49,521 nt of DNA, taken from CAYPQL01 sp964412905. Its GTDB lineage: Bacteria > Patescibacteriota > Minisyncoccia > JAHIHE01 > JAGLIN01. This document shows positions 41,129 through 48,806 of the stretch, in pieces. Every line of letters begins with the position of its first letter. The first letter of the stretch is position 1. Under the pieces are notes generated by a model, which did not search any database, was not told the origin of the DNA, and saw only the letters and a program-made list of their open reading frames with translations. The stretch is taken from contig CAYPQL010000001.1 of assembly GCA_964412905.1 (NCBI GenBank), forward strand, positions 1 through 49,521, given 5' to 3'. A program made the translations under genes and the position numbers.

Positions 41129-41216
41129 AAATGCGATTTATTTTAAATTTACAGACTAAAGTCTGAGCTCTATGTCAGGAGTTCAGGTTTTAACTTGTAA
41201 GAATACATTGTTAGCA

Positions 41217-41465
41217 TTAATCTATCCCTAAAGCTTCCAATATTTTTTTCTTGTCAAATCCGACAATAATTTGACCTCCAACTTCCAACACAGGCACTTC
41301 TTTTTGTCCGGATCTTTTAATCATTTCCTCTTTAGCTTCTTGGTTGCTAAAAATATCAACCTCTTCAAATTCAATATCATACTTTTTCAAAAGCTCTTTT
41401 AATGTCCAGCAATAAGCGCAATCAGGCGTGGAATAAACTTTGATTTTTTTATTTAGCTTGTCCAT
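41217..41465 (-). CDS. Glutaredoxin-like (NrdH-type) protein
   Basis: 82 residues, thioredoxin fold with redox pair CAYC (C16, C19), cis-proline VPVLEVGG and C-terminal GFDKKKILEALG. It lies between ArsG and trxB in the arsenic/redox operon, where it may deliver electrons from TrxB. NrdH-like sequence, no GSH-specific features visible. Confidence 0.9.
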   Translation of the reverse strand: MDKLNKKIKVYSTPDCAYCWTLKELLKKYDIEFEEVDIFSNQEAKEEMIKRSGQKEVPVLEVGGQIIVGFDKKKILEALGID

Positions 41466-41468
41466 AAT

Positions 41469-41597
41469 TTAATTTTTTACTTTTTTTAAATAAAAATATA
41501 TGCTTTCTTCTCTCTTGATTGTCATTATATCAATAACCGCGCCACTGTCCACTTTTTTTCTAAAATTATTAATTATAGGCAAATAGTCATAAATCAT
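41469..41597 (-). CDS. Possible 42-aa protein or gene remnant before glutaredoxin
   Basis: MIYDYLPIINNFRKKVDSGA ... YFYLKKVKN, ending 3 nt before the glutaredoxin start. The frame stays open and protein-like for about 20 codons further upstream (ETVVLGEFKFRNKVSG), so it is perhaps the tail of a lost gene. No family recognised. Confidence 0.35.
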   Translation of the reverse strand: MIYDYLPIINNFRKKVDSGAVIDIMTIKREESIYFYLKKVKN

Positions 41598-41698
41598 AAC
41601 GCCTGAAACTTTGTTGCGGAATTTAAACTCACCTAAAACGACCGTTTCTCTGTCAAATTATTTCTTAATTCACGGGACATCTAGCGCGGGATTCATGG

Positions 41699-42418
41699 TT
41701 ATAAATTCATTAAATATTTCACCAAATACTGCAGATAATAAACTCCGGCGATTAAAAACACTGAAGCGACCGCGTATCTCATAACTTTTTCAACTTTTTG
41801 CGCAATTTGAAATGCCTGACTGACTTTCTGCATTGAAAAAGCAATCAAGAAAGAAAAGATAATGACTGGCAGTCCCGTGCCAAGAGCGAATAAAGGCGGG
41901 AGCAGCAAGCCTTCGGGCGACTTCAAAACCAGCGGAATTAAAACGCCAAAAAATAAAACTCCGCTATAAGGGCAGAATGTTAAAGCGAATAAAACTCCTA
42001 GAAGCAAAGAGCCGATGTATCCTTTAGCTGCCAGCCACTCTTTAAGTTTTTCTATTTTTTTATTTTTGATTCCAAGATTGATTTTTATAACACCAAACAT
42101 TATTAAACCGATTACGATTAAAATAGGACCTAAAACTTTATCGCCCCAGCCCTGAAAAATACTGGAAATCTGAAATGAAGACAGTCCAATATAAATCAGG
42201 GTTGCCAAAAAAGCATAGCTAATTCCGCGGCCCAAAGTATAAAACAGGCCATTGAGCAAAGTATTTTTAACAGTTTTAATTTCTTTGGAAATATAGGCGA
42301 TTGCAGTGATATTTGTGGCCAGCGGGCAAGGGCTGATTGATGTTAAAACTCCAAGCAGAAAAGCGGTCAAAAGCGGAATATTGTAATTGTCGATCAGCGT
42401 GTTAATAAAATCTATCAT
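41699..42418 (-). CDS. arsG: ArsG-family (CcdA-like) membrane protein
   Basis: 239 residues with six membrane helices. The conserved SISPCPLATNI near residue 28 and CPYSGVLFFGV near 150 carry the DsbD/CcdA-type cysteines. The order ArsF-ArsG behind a permease and ArsR is known for arsenic-linked redox clusters. Probably moves reducing equivalents across the membrane to ArsF. One nt after the ArsF stop, so translationally coupled. Confidence 0.8.
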   Translation of the reverse strand: MIDFINTLIDNYNIPLLTAFLLGVLTSISPCPLATNITAIAYISKEIKTVKNTLLNGLFYTLGRGISYAFLATLIYIGLSSFQISSIFQGWGDKVLGPILIVIGLIMFGVIKINLGIKNKKIEKLKEWLAAKGYIGSLLLGVLFALTFCPYSGVLFFGVLIPLVLKSPEGLLLPPLFALGTGLPVIIFSFLIAFSMQKVSQAFQIAQKVEKVMRYAVASVFLIAGVYYLQYLVKYLMNL

Positions 42419-42419
42419 A

Positions 42420-42899
42420 TTATTTGCCTAAAAGGTTATTCAATTTATCTTTTAAATAACTCTTAAACTGATTTTCATCATTCAATAATCGCCAAACATT
42501 TGTGTCTTGGTTAATATCATCTTTTCCGTCAGTAATGGCATTAATAAATAAAGACGAACCGCCGGCTTGAAATTTAATCGCCAAATCTTTATTTTCAGGC
42601 AAGTCAATATTAATTTCTCGAAATTCAATTTTTCCATTTTTCAATTCCGATTGAAAATATTCATTAACTGTTTCGCCGGCGAATTTGCCGATAGTAATGC
42701 AGGAAGCACAGCGCTGTGCGGAGTGAAAAAGGAAAACTTCTAATTTCTCCGCAGAATTTTTTACGTTTTGTTCTTGAGTTTTGTTCGCGGTTTCGCCGGC
42801 GACATTTACATTTGGCTGTTGGTCATTATTTTTCGCCGTTACAATAACCACCCACAAAAGAGCTAAAGTGATAATCCCAATGATAACTTTTTTGTCCAT
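42420..42899 (-). CDS. arsF: ArsF-like membrane-anchored thioredoxin-type protein
   Basis: 159 residues. N-terminal anchor (about 5-22), linker, then a thioredoxin-like fold with RCASCITIGKFA (CXXC) and FREINIDLPENKDLA. This pattern characterises ArsF-family proteins found with ArsG and ArsR. Lies between the permease and ArsG. The exact substrate (organoarsenical or nitroaromatic reduction has been proposed for relatives) is not shown by the sequence. Confidence 0.75.
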   Translation of the reverse strand: MDKKVIIGIITLALLWVVIVTAKNNDQQPNVNVAGETANKTQEQNVKNSAEKLEVFLFHSAQRCASCITIGKFAGETVNEYFQSELKNGKIEFREINIDLPENKDLAIKFQAGGSSLFINAITDGKDDINQDTNVWRLLNDENQFKSYLKDKLNNLLGK

Positions 42900-42907
42900 A
42901 TTTTTAT

Positions 42908-43888
42908 CTAAAAAATAAAATAATTAAAGAAATATCCGATAAACATAATTCCTATTGACGTGACGATTATGAAAGCGGACAATAATTTCCAGTTCATAGC
43001 CTTTTTAAGAATTAAAAGTCCGGGAATTGATAGAGTCACGGTAGCGGTCATAAAAGCGAGAGATGTGCCGAGCGGTATGCCCTTGCCGGTCATAGCTTCA
43101 ACCACGGGAATCACGCTTACCGAATTGGCATAAAGAGGCAAGCCCAGAATAACCGCCATTGGAACCGCCCACCAAGCCTTTGTTGATAAATATGTTTCAA
43201 CAAAATTTTTTGGCAAAAATCCATGTATTAAAGCGCCAAGGCCGACGCCGATTAAAACATAAGGAAATATGCTTTTTGAAATATACATACCGTCCCGCCA
43301 CCAGATTTTTAATCTTTTTTTAAGCGGAACTATTTGCCCGCCGTTGTCTCTAATGGCTTCTTTTTGAGTTTTGAATTTTAAGAAATCGGGATTTACATTC
43401 TTGTCCATTTTCATCTTTTGAATAATCATGCCCGCCAGCATAGCGACAACAATACCAATACTGTTGTAAGCTAATGTCATTTTTAGTCCGAAAATTGAGG
43501 GAAAAATAAAAAGAGAGGCTTCGTTTACCAGCGGCGAAGCGATAAGAAACGCAAAAGTTACGCCTAAAGGAATTCCGGCGCTAACAAAACCAATGAATAA
43601 AGGGATTGAAGAACAAGAACAGAAAGGAGTTATCACTCCGAGTAAAGCGGCCAAAAAATAATCAAAACCATACCAATTGCGGCTTGTTAAAATGTTTCTT
43701 ATTTTTTCAACCGGAAAATAATAACGAGTAATGGCCATCGCATAATTTATCACAATCAAAAGCAAGCCGATTTTTATCGCGTCATAGATAAAAAAATTGA
43801 TTGCGTTGCCCCAATAATAATCTGTTATTCCGAGCCAGTTATAAGTGGCAATATCAGCTAATATTTGGATAGGTTTGAATATATCCAT
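42908..43888 (-). CDS. ArsP/DUF318-type permease
   Basis: 326 residues, about eight membrane helices. Signature GVITPFCSCSSIPLFIGFVS and a second repeat half PLYANSVSVIPVVEAMTGKG are typical of the ArsP/SO_0444 permease family, which exports trivalent organoarsenicals or metals using the CSCSS cysteines. 20 nt after the small thioredoxin. Likely the efflux pump of the operon. Confidence 0.85.
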   Translation of the reverse strand: MDIFKPIQILADIATYNWLGITDYYWGNAINFFIYDAIKIGLLLIVINYAMAITRYYFPVEKIRNILTSRNWYGFDYFLAALLGVITPFCSCSSIPLFIGFVSAGIPLGVTFAFLIASPLVNEASLFIFPSIFGLKMTLAYNSIGIVVAMLAGMIIQKMKMDKNVNPDFLKFKTQKEAIRDNGGQIVPLKKRLKIWWRDGMYISKSIFPYVLIGVGLGALIHGFLPKNFVETYLSTKAWWAVPMAVILGLPLYANSVSVIPVVEAMTGKGIPLGTSLAFMTATVTLSIPGLLILKKAMNWKLLSAFIIVTSIGIMFIGYFFNYFIF

Positions 43889-43908
43889 AGTAAATATAAT
43901 TTTTCAAG

Positions 43909-44211
43909 TTAACATTTTCCACCGCAGGAACAACCGGTCGAAATGTTATTTTCTATAATAAAGTTATTTTGCAACACTTGTTTTATGTCGCTTTCACTTT
44001 TACCGCCACCGGTTAAAACCGCTTTGCCGTTAATTGCCAGCGCAGGACTGGTCATTATGCCCATTTCAATCATTTTTGATATATCGGTGATATACTCAAT
44101 TTCCGTATTAATATTTAATTCTTTGACAATTTTTTGAGTAGTCTCTAACAGTTGTTTGCAGGTCGGGCAACCCGAACCCAAAACTTGAATTTGCATAGTT
44201 TTATTCTCCAT
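43909..44211 (-). CDS. Small redox-active disulfide protein (thioredoxin fold)
   Basis: 100 residues. GSGCPTCKQL (C15, C18) near the start and SPALAINGKAVLTGG give the small thioredoxin-like family found beside ArsP permeases. An extra C-terminal motif CSCGGKC could bind metal or metalloid. 5 nt after the arsR stop. It may feed electrons or arsenite to the permease. Confidence 0.85.
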   Translation of the reverse strand: MENKTMQIQVLGSGCPTCKQLLETTQKIVKELNINTEIEYITDISKMIEMGIMTSPALAINGKAVLTGGGKSESDIKQVLQNNFIIENNISTGCSCGGKC

Positions 44212-44216
44212 ATGTT

Positions 44217-44552
44217 TTATGAATTTTCCGCCCGAGGCGGATCCGCCTTTGGCGGAAAAAATTTATTTAATAATTCCGTATGCTTTGCCAGAGTTTTTTG
44301 GTTTAATTTATAAAAAACTTTCAGACCCTCTTTTTTTGATGAAATCAAATCAAAATCTTTTAATACTTTAAGATGATGAGAAACAAGATTTTGGGGCAAA
44401 TCTAAATACCGCCATATTTCACAGACGCATTTCTCGCCGTCCCGCAAAATACAAAAAATTTTCAAGCGATTTTCTTCGGATATTATTTTTAGAAATTCCG
44501 CCGATTGTTTTATGTTTTTTTCCGATTTATTTTTACAGCAATTCGGCTTCAT
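44217..44552 (-). CDS. arsR: ArsR-family metalloregulatory repressor
   Basis: 111 residues, winged helix with RLKIFCILRDGEKCVCEI and QNLVSHHLKVLKDFDLI. The CVC pair (C42, C44) in helix 3 and an N-terminal CC (C5, C6) offer thiol ligands for As(III)/Sb(III). The C-terminal PPKADPPRAENS is encoded by a palindrome at 44224-44259, an in-frame insertion replacing the normal end. First gene of the operon, under a consensus promoter with an inverted repeat just downstream of it. Confidence 0.92.
   Translation of the reverse strand: MKPNCCKNKSEKNIKQSAEFLKIISEENRLKIFCILRDGEKCVCEIWRYLDLPQNLVSHHLKVLKDFDLISSKKEGLKVFYKLNQKTLAKHTELLNKFFPPKADPPRAENS
44224..44259. repeat. Nested palindrome in the arsR 3' end
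   Basis: TTTTCCGCC...GGCGGAAAA outer arms around GGCGGATCCGCC. Supplies the last codons and sits just before the stop. Confidence 0.8.
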
Positions 44553-44566
44553 AAAATTTAAACTTA

Positions 44567-44582
44567 ATCAATTTATATTGAT
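44567..44582. promoter_or_regulatory. ArsR operator candidate
   Basis: ATCAAT-TTAT-ATTGAT, perfect 6-bp arms, adjoining the -10 box at the expected transcription start. Typical size and place for an ArsR dimer site. Confidence 0.7.
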
Positions 44583-44611
44583 ATTATAGGCGAAAGAAAA
44601 ATTAGTGTCAA
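44583..44611 (-). promoter_or_regulatory. Consensus promoter of the arsenic/redox operon
   Basis: Minus strand TTGACA (44611-44606), 17-nt spacer, TATAAT (44588-44583): both boxes perfect. A strong promoter held down by a repressor fits an inducible resistance operon. Confidence 0.85.
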
Positions 44612-44646
44612 ATTTATCGTTAAGGAATTTCAACGCCGCCTAGTTT

Positions 44647-44684
44647 AAAAAGAACTGTCCTTATCGATAAGGACAGTTCTTTTT
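44647..44684. terminator. Bidirectional terminator between metal-ABC and arsenic operons
   Basis: AAAAAGAACTGTCCTTATC followed by its exact complement (38-bp palindrome) with A- and T-tracts. Ends the ABC-transporter operon. Confidence 0.95.
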
Positions 44685-44699
44685 GTTTTGATTTAACAT

Positions 44700-45473
44700 T
44701 TAAAATAATTTCTTGCGGAAAATGACTGAAATGAAAAAAATCGCCGCGCCGGAAACGACGACCATGGGACCGGCCGGGAGATCGGCAAATTGAGCGATGA
44801 GAATTCCGGCAATCGCCGAGATAATTCCAAAAGTAATCGCCCACATTTTATACGAACGCAAATTTTGGCTGATGTTTTTTGCCGAAGCCGCGGGGATGGC
44901 GATAAGAGCGGCGGTTATCAATCCTCCCACCAGATAAACGCCCAGCGCGACAACAACGGCGATACTTAACAAATAAAGCAAGTTATAGCGCTGTATATCC
45001 ACGCCTTCAATGGCCGCCAAGTCTTCATGGACATTCATCAGCATCATTTTTTGATATAATTTCTTCACCGCGTAAAAAACAAGCGAGCTTAAAACGACTA
45101 CCATTATCGTTTCCCAGAAAGTTATTTTCGCGATATTGCCAACCAGCGCCTCTTCCGCCTCCTCAATCGGCAGAAAAAGAAGAGCCGTTCCGACTCCCGA
45201 AGCGAAAACAATCGCCGCCAGATTTTCCATCGGCAGTTTCGTTCTTTTTTCCAAAAGCCAGATTAAAATCGCTCCGACAAGAACGAACGGAAAAACTCCC
45301 AATGAAATATCAAATCCGAAAATCAAAGCCAAGGCCACTCCGGGAAAAGCCAAGTGAGCCAGCGGACCGGCGACCACTGACATTTTTTTGGAAAGCATCA
45401 GTGTTCCCAAATAACCGGCAACTCCGCTGATAAAGATTCCGCTTAATAAAGTAAGAATAAGTTGGCTTGGCAT
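44700..45473 (-). CDS. znuB: Metal ABC transporter permease (ZnuB/MntB family)
   Basis: 257 residues with about eight helices, ABC-3 family. GPLAHLAFPGVALALIFG and AIPAASAKNIS (the coupling-helix region before ISQNLRS) are typical. Imports Zn2+ or Mn2+ with the adjoining ATPase. 18 nt downstream of the ATPase gene. No substrate-binding lipoprotein is present in the operon, which is unusual. Confidence 0.88.
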   Translation of the reverse strand: MPSQLILTLLSGIFISGVAGYLGTLMLSKKMSVVAGPLAHLAFPGVALALIFGFDISLGVFPFVLVGAILIWLLEKRTKLPMENLAAIVFASGVGTALLFLPIEEAEEALVGNIAKITFWETIMVVVLSSLVFYAVKKLYQKMMLMNVHEDLAAIEGVDIQRYNLLYLLSIAVVVALGVYLVGGLITAALIAIPAASAKNISQNLRSYKMWAITFGIISAIAGILIAQFADLPAGPMVVVSGAAIFFISVIFRKKLF

Positions 45474-45491
45474 AGTAATGTTATTTATAAA

Positions 45492-46196
45492 TTAATGATG
45501 CTCGTAAAATTTAATCTCCGCGCCGAAAAGTTGTTCCAGCATTTTCGGATTTAAAATTTCTTTGGGCGCGCCAAAGCAATGATACCCTTTGCGATTCAAG
45601 CACAGCACATTGGTTGAGTATTTGTAGACAATGCTCAAATCATGCGTTACTAAAAAAATAGTCAAATTTTCTTTTTCTCGAATTGAGCGAAGGAGCGAAT
45701 AAATAGTCTCTCCTCCGCCGATGTCTATCCCTGTTGTCGGCTCGTCAAAAAATATAATTTGAGGGTGAGAAATCAGCGCCCATGCCACCAGCATTCTTTG
45801 GAACTGCCCGCCGGACAAACTGCCGGCTTTTTTGTGAAGAATATCTTTTTCCAGTCCGACTAACTGTAAAAACTGTTCCGTTTCTTTTTGCGCCGGAATA
45901 GGATTTTTTAAAGCAAAGAAATCTTGCACAGTCAACGGAAAATCTTTGACTTTCATTTGATTTAATCCTTGCGGCAAATAGCCGACCTTCGGTTTTTGAT
46001 GCCATATAATTTCTCCTTTATGCGGCAAAAAACCCAAAAGCGCTCTTAAAAGCACGGTCTTGCCGGCGCCGTTGGGGCCTAAAATGGTTAAAATTTCTCC
46101 TTGCGCGGCTTGAAAAGACAAGTTTTCTATAACCTTTTCTCCGTCCAAAATAACATTCAAATTTTTGACTTCTAAAATTAAATTTTCTTTCATCAT
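45492..46196 (-). CDS. znuC: Metal ABC transporter ATP-binding protein (ZnuC/MntA type)
   Basis: 234 residues. Walker A GPNGAGKTVLL, ABC signature LSGGQFQRMLVA, Walker B IIFFDEPTTGID and H-loop LVTHDLS. Precedes the permease. The C-terminal short His-His end (YEHH) may bind metal. Zinc versus manganese cannot be told apart from sequence alone. Confidence 0.92.
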   Translation of the reverse strand: MMKENLILEVKNLNVILDGEKVIENLSFQAAQGEILTILGPNGAGKTVLLRALLGFLPHKGEIIWHQKPKVGYLPQGLNQMKVKDFPLTVQDFFALKNPIPAQKETEQFLQLVGLEKDILHKKAGSLSGGQFQRMLVAWALISHPQIIFFDEPTTGIDIGGGETIYSLLRSIREKENLTIFLVTHDLSIVYKYSTNVLCLNRKGYHCFGAPKEILNPKMLEQLFGAEIKFYEHH

Positions 46197-46263
46197 AAGT
46201 AAGAGTTTTAAATTTTAATAATTTTAATCGCTTTCCTAATAATTATCGGCTGCCAAGCCGCCT

Positions 46264-46659
46264 TTATTCGCCTTTATTCTGCTTAAAAAAATCAATGATA
46301 TCTTGATCGCCGATCAGGCATTTTTCTCCGTCCCATAAAAACGGCACGCCGATTGAACCGTCTGGCAATCCGCAAATTTTCGCCTTACCAGCCATTTCGT
46401 CGGCATTATTTTTATTATAATAGACTTCTTTTTGAGCAAATGAAATTTTATTTTCTATCTGATTTTGCTTGATGTATTCCTCCACTTTGGCGCAATGCGG
46501 ACAGCCTTCGCCGTAGAAAAGAATAATCCGGCTTTGCCCGCCTTGCTGATCCGCCGGCCAGTTTTTATTTTCTTCCCGCGAAAGCGCGAAAAAAGAAAAG
46601 ATTAAAACGACGGCAAACAAAACGAGCAAGACAAACATTTTCTTTTTAAAAATATCCAT
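46264..46659 (-). CDS. Membrane-anchored thioredoxin-like protein
   Basis: 131 residues. N-terminal anchor (about 8-25) and a glutaredoxin-like fold with GCPHC (C53, C56), further Cys in KICGLPDG and EKCLIGD, and GVPFL cis-proline. First gene of the metal ABC operon on the minus strand, 67 nt upstream of znuC. It could take the place of the missing binding protein in handling the metal, or be an unrelated redox factor. Confidence 0.75.
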   Translation of the reverse strand: MDIFKKKMFVLLVLFAVVLIFSFFALSREENKNWPADQQGGQSRIILFYGEGCPHCAKVEEYIKQNQIENKISFAQKEVYYNKNNADEMAGKAKICGLPDGSIGVPFLWDGEKCLIGDQDIIDFFKQNKGE

Positions 46660-46673
46660 AAGTTTTTATATTG

Positions 46674-46808
46674 TTAATGATTGAAAATTATCAAAGTTAG
46701 CGCCAATCCGCTTAATTTTTTCCGGAAATTCAAGGCCGCGATGATAAGCTTCTTGATTTCCGCCGGCTTCAAGTGATAAGCCGAAGCGCGCATTTGTTGT
46801 TTTATCAT
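46674..46808 (-). pseudogene. Possible remnant of a tyrosine recombinase
   Basis: 44 codons, MIKQQMRASAYHLKPAEIKK ... NFRKKLSGLALTLI. HLKPAEIKKLI and NFRKKL recall the start of the catalytic domain of XerC/D-like integrases (typically ...LTPEEIKKLL...NFRDRLLI...). None of the R-H-R-Y residues survives. Stands between the promoter at 46852 and the thioredoxin gene. Confidence 0.3.
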
Positions 46809-46851
46809 GCTTCACTTTTAGTTTTTATCGCGCAATAAGTTGCACATTTAC

Positions 46852-46880
46852 ATTATAAAACAAATGAAAACGCCTAGCAA
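46852..46880 (-). promoter_or_regulatory. Promoter of the metal ABC operon, with overlapping palindrome
   Basis: Minus strand TTGCTA (46880-46875), 17-nt spacer, TATAAT (46857-46852). An imperfect palindrome CATTTACATTATAAAAC...AAATG (46845-46866) covers the -10 box, a fitting place for a Zur/MntR-type repressor. Confidence 0.65.
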
Positions 46881-46946
46881 TAGGGGGCAAAGTTGCACAG
46901 TTCTATACAAGTGTGAAGTGGGGGTTATCACTTTTTAAAGGTAAAA

Positions 46947-48797
46947 TTATTTTGTGAATAGCGTTGATCCGTTTCCAATTTTAATACCGAGAGGAGAAAG
47001 AATGTCTCTAAGAAATCTTGAGACACTTCTAGCTTTTCCTCTCAAGTTTGCACCGGCACCAGTAAAAGATTGCTGGCCATTTCTATTTTTACAAAAACTT
47101 AAAATCAAAATATTTTTTGCTCTTGTCAAAGAAACATAAAGCAACCTTCGCTCTTCTTCGTCATTGCAATCAATATTATATATCTCATCATCTATCGCAG
47201 GTATAATAATCACTTTCGATGATAGTCCTTTTGCTTTATGCATAGTCATAATATTAATAGCATTTGGATCAATTACAGCTTCGCTGCTATCTATAAGACC
47301 ATGTACCAAACTAAGAATGTCTTTTAGTGAAGAAATTTCTTTATTGAGATTTAATATTTCATTCAAATCATTAATAACATCATTTTTTCCGTCAGTTATA
47401 TAAGCTGGCACAATTTCTATTATTGAATACAGCTGATCTTTAATGTCTTTTTCTTTATTGCTTTCGTTTATAGTTTGTAGTTTATTTAAAAAATCTTGCG
47501 CTATTTTTTTATTTATTTGCTTTGATGCATCAAAAAAATTAGAGTGTGATTTTTTTGCCTTCTTGTATGCTTCTTTATATGTTTCTTTGCCAACCCCTCT
47601 TGTGTATTCTAAAATTGTACGAACAGCTAAAGATTTGTTCTCATCAACTAATAATTTAATACAAGCTAATAGGTATTGACCATATTCGGACTTAAAAGAA
47701 GATTCTAAGTCGTTATGTTTAATATTAAGTTCTAGTTTTTTGTGTTCCTCAATTATTAGTTTTGAAAAACATTTTCTAAAATCAATACGCAACAAAAACA
47801 GAATATCTACAGGCTTGATACCCTTCTTTTGAATTAAAAACTGACTAAATTGTGCTAGTTTTTGAGCTTCTTCGTATTGATTTTTAAAAGAGTATATTTT
47901 AATAACACCATCATTGGTTGATTTTGATTTTAACTCTTTTGGAATACGATTAAAATCTTGAGAAATTACAGTTTGAGATAAATCAAGAATTTTCTTATCA
48001 CATCTAAAACATTCAACTAACTTAAACTCCTCTATATCGCTATAAACTTTTTTAAGAAAGTCAATTTTTATTCCATTTGGATCTGCGTTTCTAAAACTAT
48101 AAATGCTTTGATCATCATCGCCAGCTAAAAATATTTTACACCCCGATCGTTCCTCTATTAGTTTAATTACCCTTTGATCGCAGGGGTTTAAATCTTGATA
48201 TTCATCTACAATTAAATATTCTAATTCTGGCTTATAATCAATGTTTGTTTCAAGAAAAATTTTATATCTGTATACCAATTCTCCACGCAAAATATATTGC
48301 ATTATGTTTTGATGCTCTCTCAGCGCGCCAAGGAAGGCTGGCGCATCTGGTGAAAAAGTGCTTTCCCATTCTTTTTTTTCTGCATTAAGGTTTTCCCAGC
48401 CAGCAAAAAGTTTTTTAAATAATTCCTTTATCCTATCCTTTTTGATATTTAATAAATTTTTCAAATCTTGTTTTATTAAAATTTCATCTGCATCATCCGC
48501 AATATTTCCCAAAACTACTTTATTTTTAAGTAACTCTTGCAAAGCAAATGAATGGAGATTGTCTACTCTTGGTAAAATATCTCCTGAAATATTTTCTTTT
48601 ATTTTTTTTAAAAAATCGCTTGTGTTTGATTTTGTAAAAGTTAAAATTTGCACTTTACTAGGGTCAGTTTTTGTATCTAATAATTTTTTTAATAAACTTA
48701 TAATAACTGTGGTTTTCCCAGTTCCGGGACCAGACACAACAACTTTTTTGTGAGAATTGCTATCTATTATATTTTTTTGCTCTTGGGAAATTTCCAT
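46947..48797 (-). CDS. UvrD/PcrA-like superfamily 1 helicase
   Basis: 616 residues. Motif I GPGTGKTTVI, II LIVDEYQDLNPCDQ, III LAGDDDQSIYSFRN, IV region FRCDKKIL, V MTMHKAKGLSSKVIII, VI RRLLYVSLTRAK. Shorter than housekeeping UvrD (about 720) and lacking the usual C-terminal region, which suits accessory helicases in two-gene defence systems. The start lies 9 nt after the stop of the upstream PD-(D/E)XK gene, so they are coupled. Confidence 0.88.
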   Translation of the reverse strand: MEISQEQKNIIDSNSHKKVVVSGPGTGKTTVIISLLKKLLDTKTDPSKVQILTFTKSNTSDFLKKIKENISGDILPRVDNLHSFALQELLKNKVVLGNIADDADEILIKQDLKNLLNIKKDRIKELFKKLFAGWENLNAEKKEWESTFSPDAPAFLGALREHQNIMQYILRGELVYRYKIFLETNIDYKPELEYLIVDEYQDLNPCDQRVIKLIEERSGCKIFLAGDDDQSIYSFRNADPNGIKIDFLKKVYSDIEEFKLVECFRCDKKILDLSQTVISQDFNRIPKELKSKSTNDGVIKIYSFKNQYEEAQKLAQFSQFLIQKKGIKPVDILFLLRIDFRKCFSKLIIEEHKKLELNIKHNDLESSFKSEYGQYLLACIKLLVDENKSLAVRTILEYTRGVGKETYKEAYKKAKKSHSNFFDASKQINKKIAQDFLNKLQTINESNKEKDIKDQLYSIIEIVPAYITDGKNDVINDLNEILNLNKEISSLKDILSLVHGLIDSSEAVIDPNAINIMTMHKAKGLSSKVIIIPAIDDEIYNIDCNDEEERRLLYVSLTRAKNILILSFCKNRNGQQSFTGAGANLRGKARSVSRFLRDILSPLGIKIGNGSTLFTK

Positions 48798-48806
48798 TTT
48801 ACTTAA

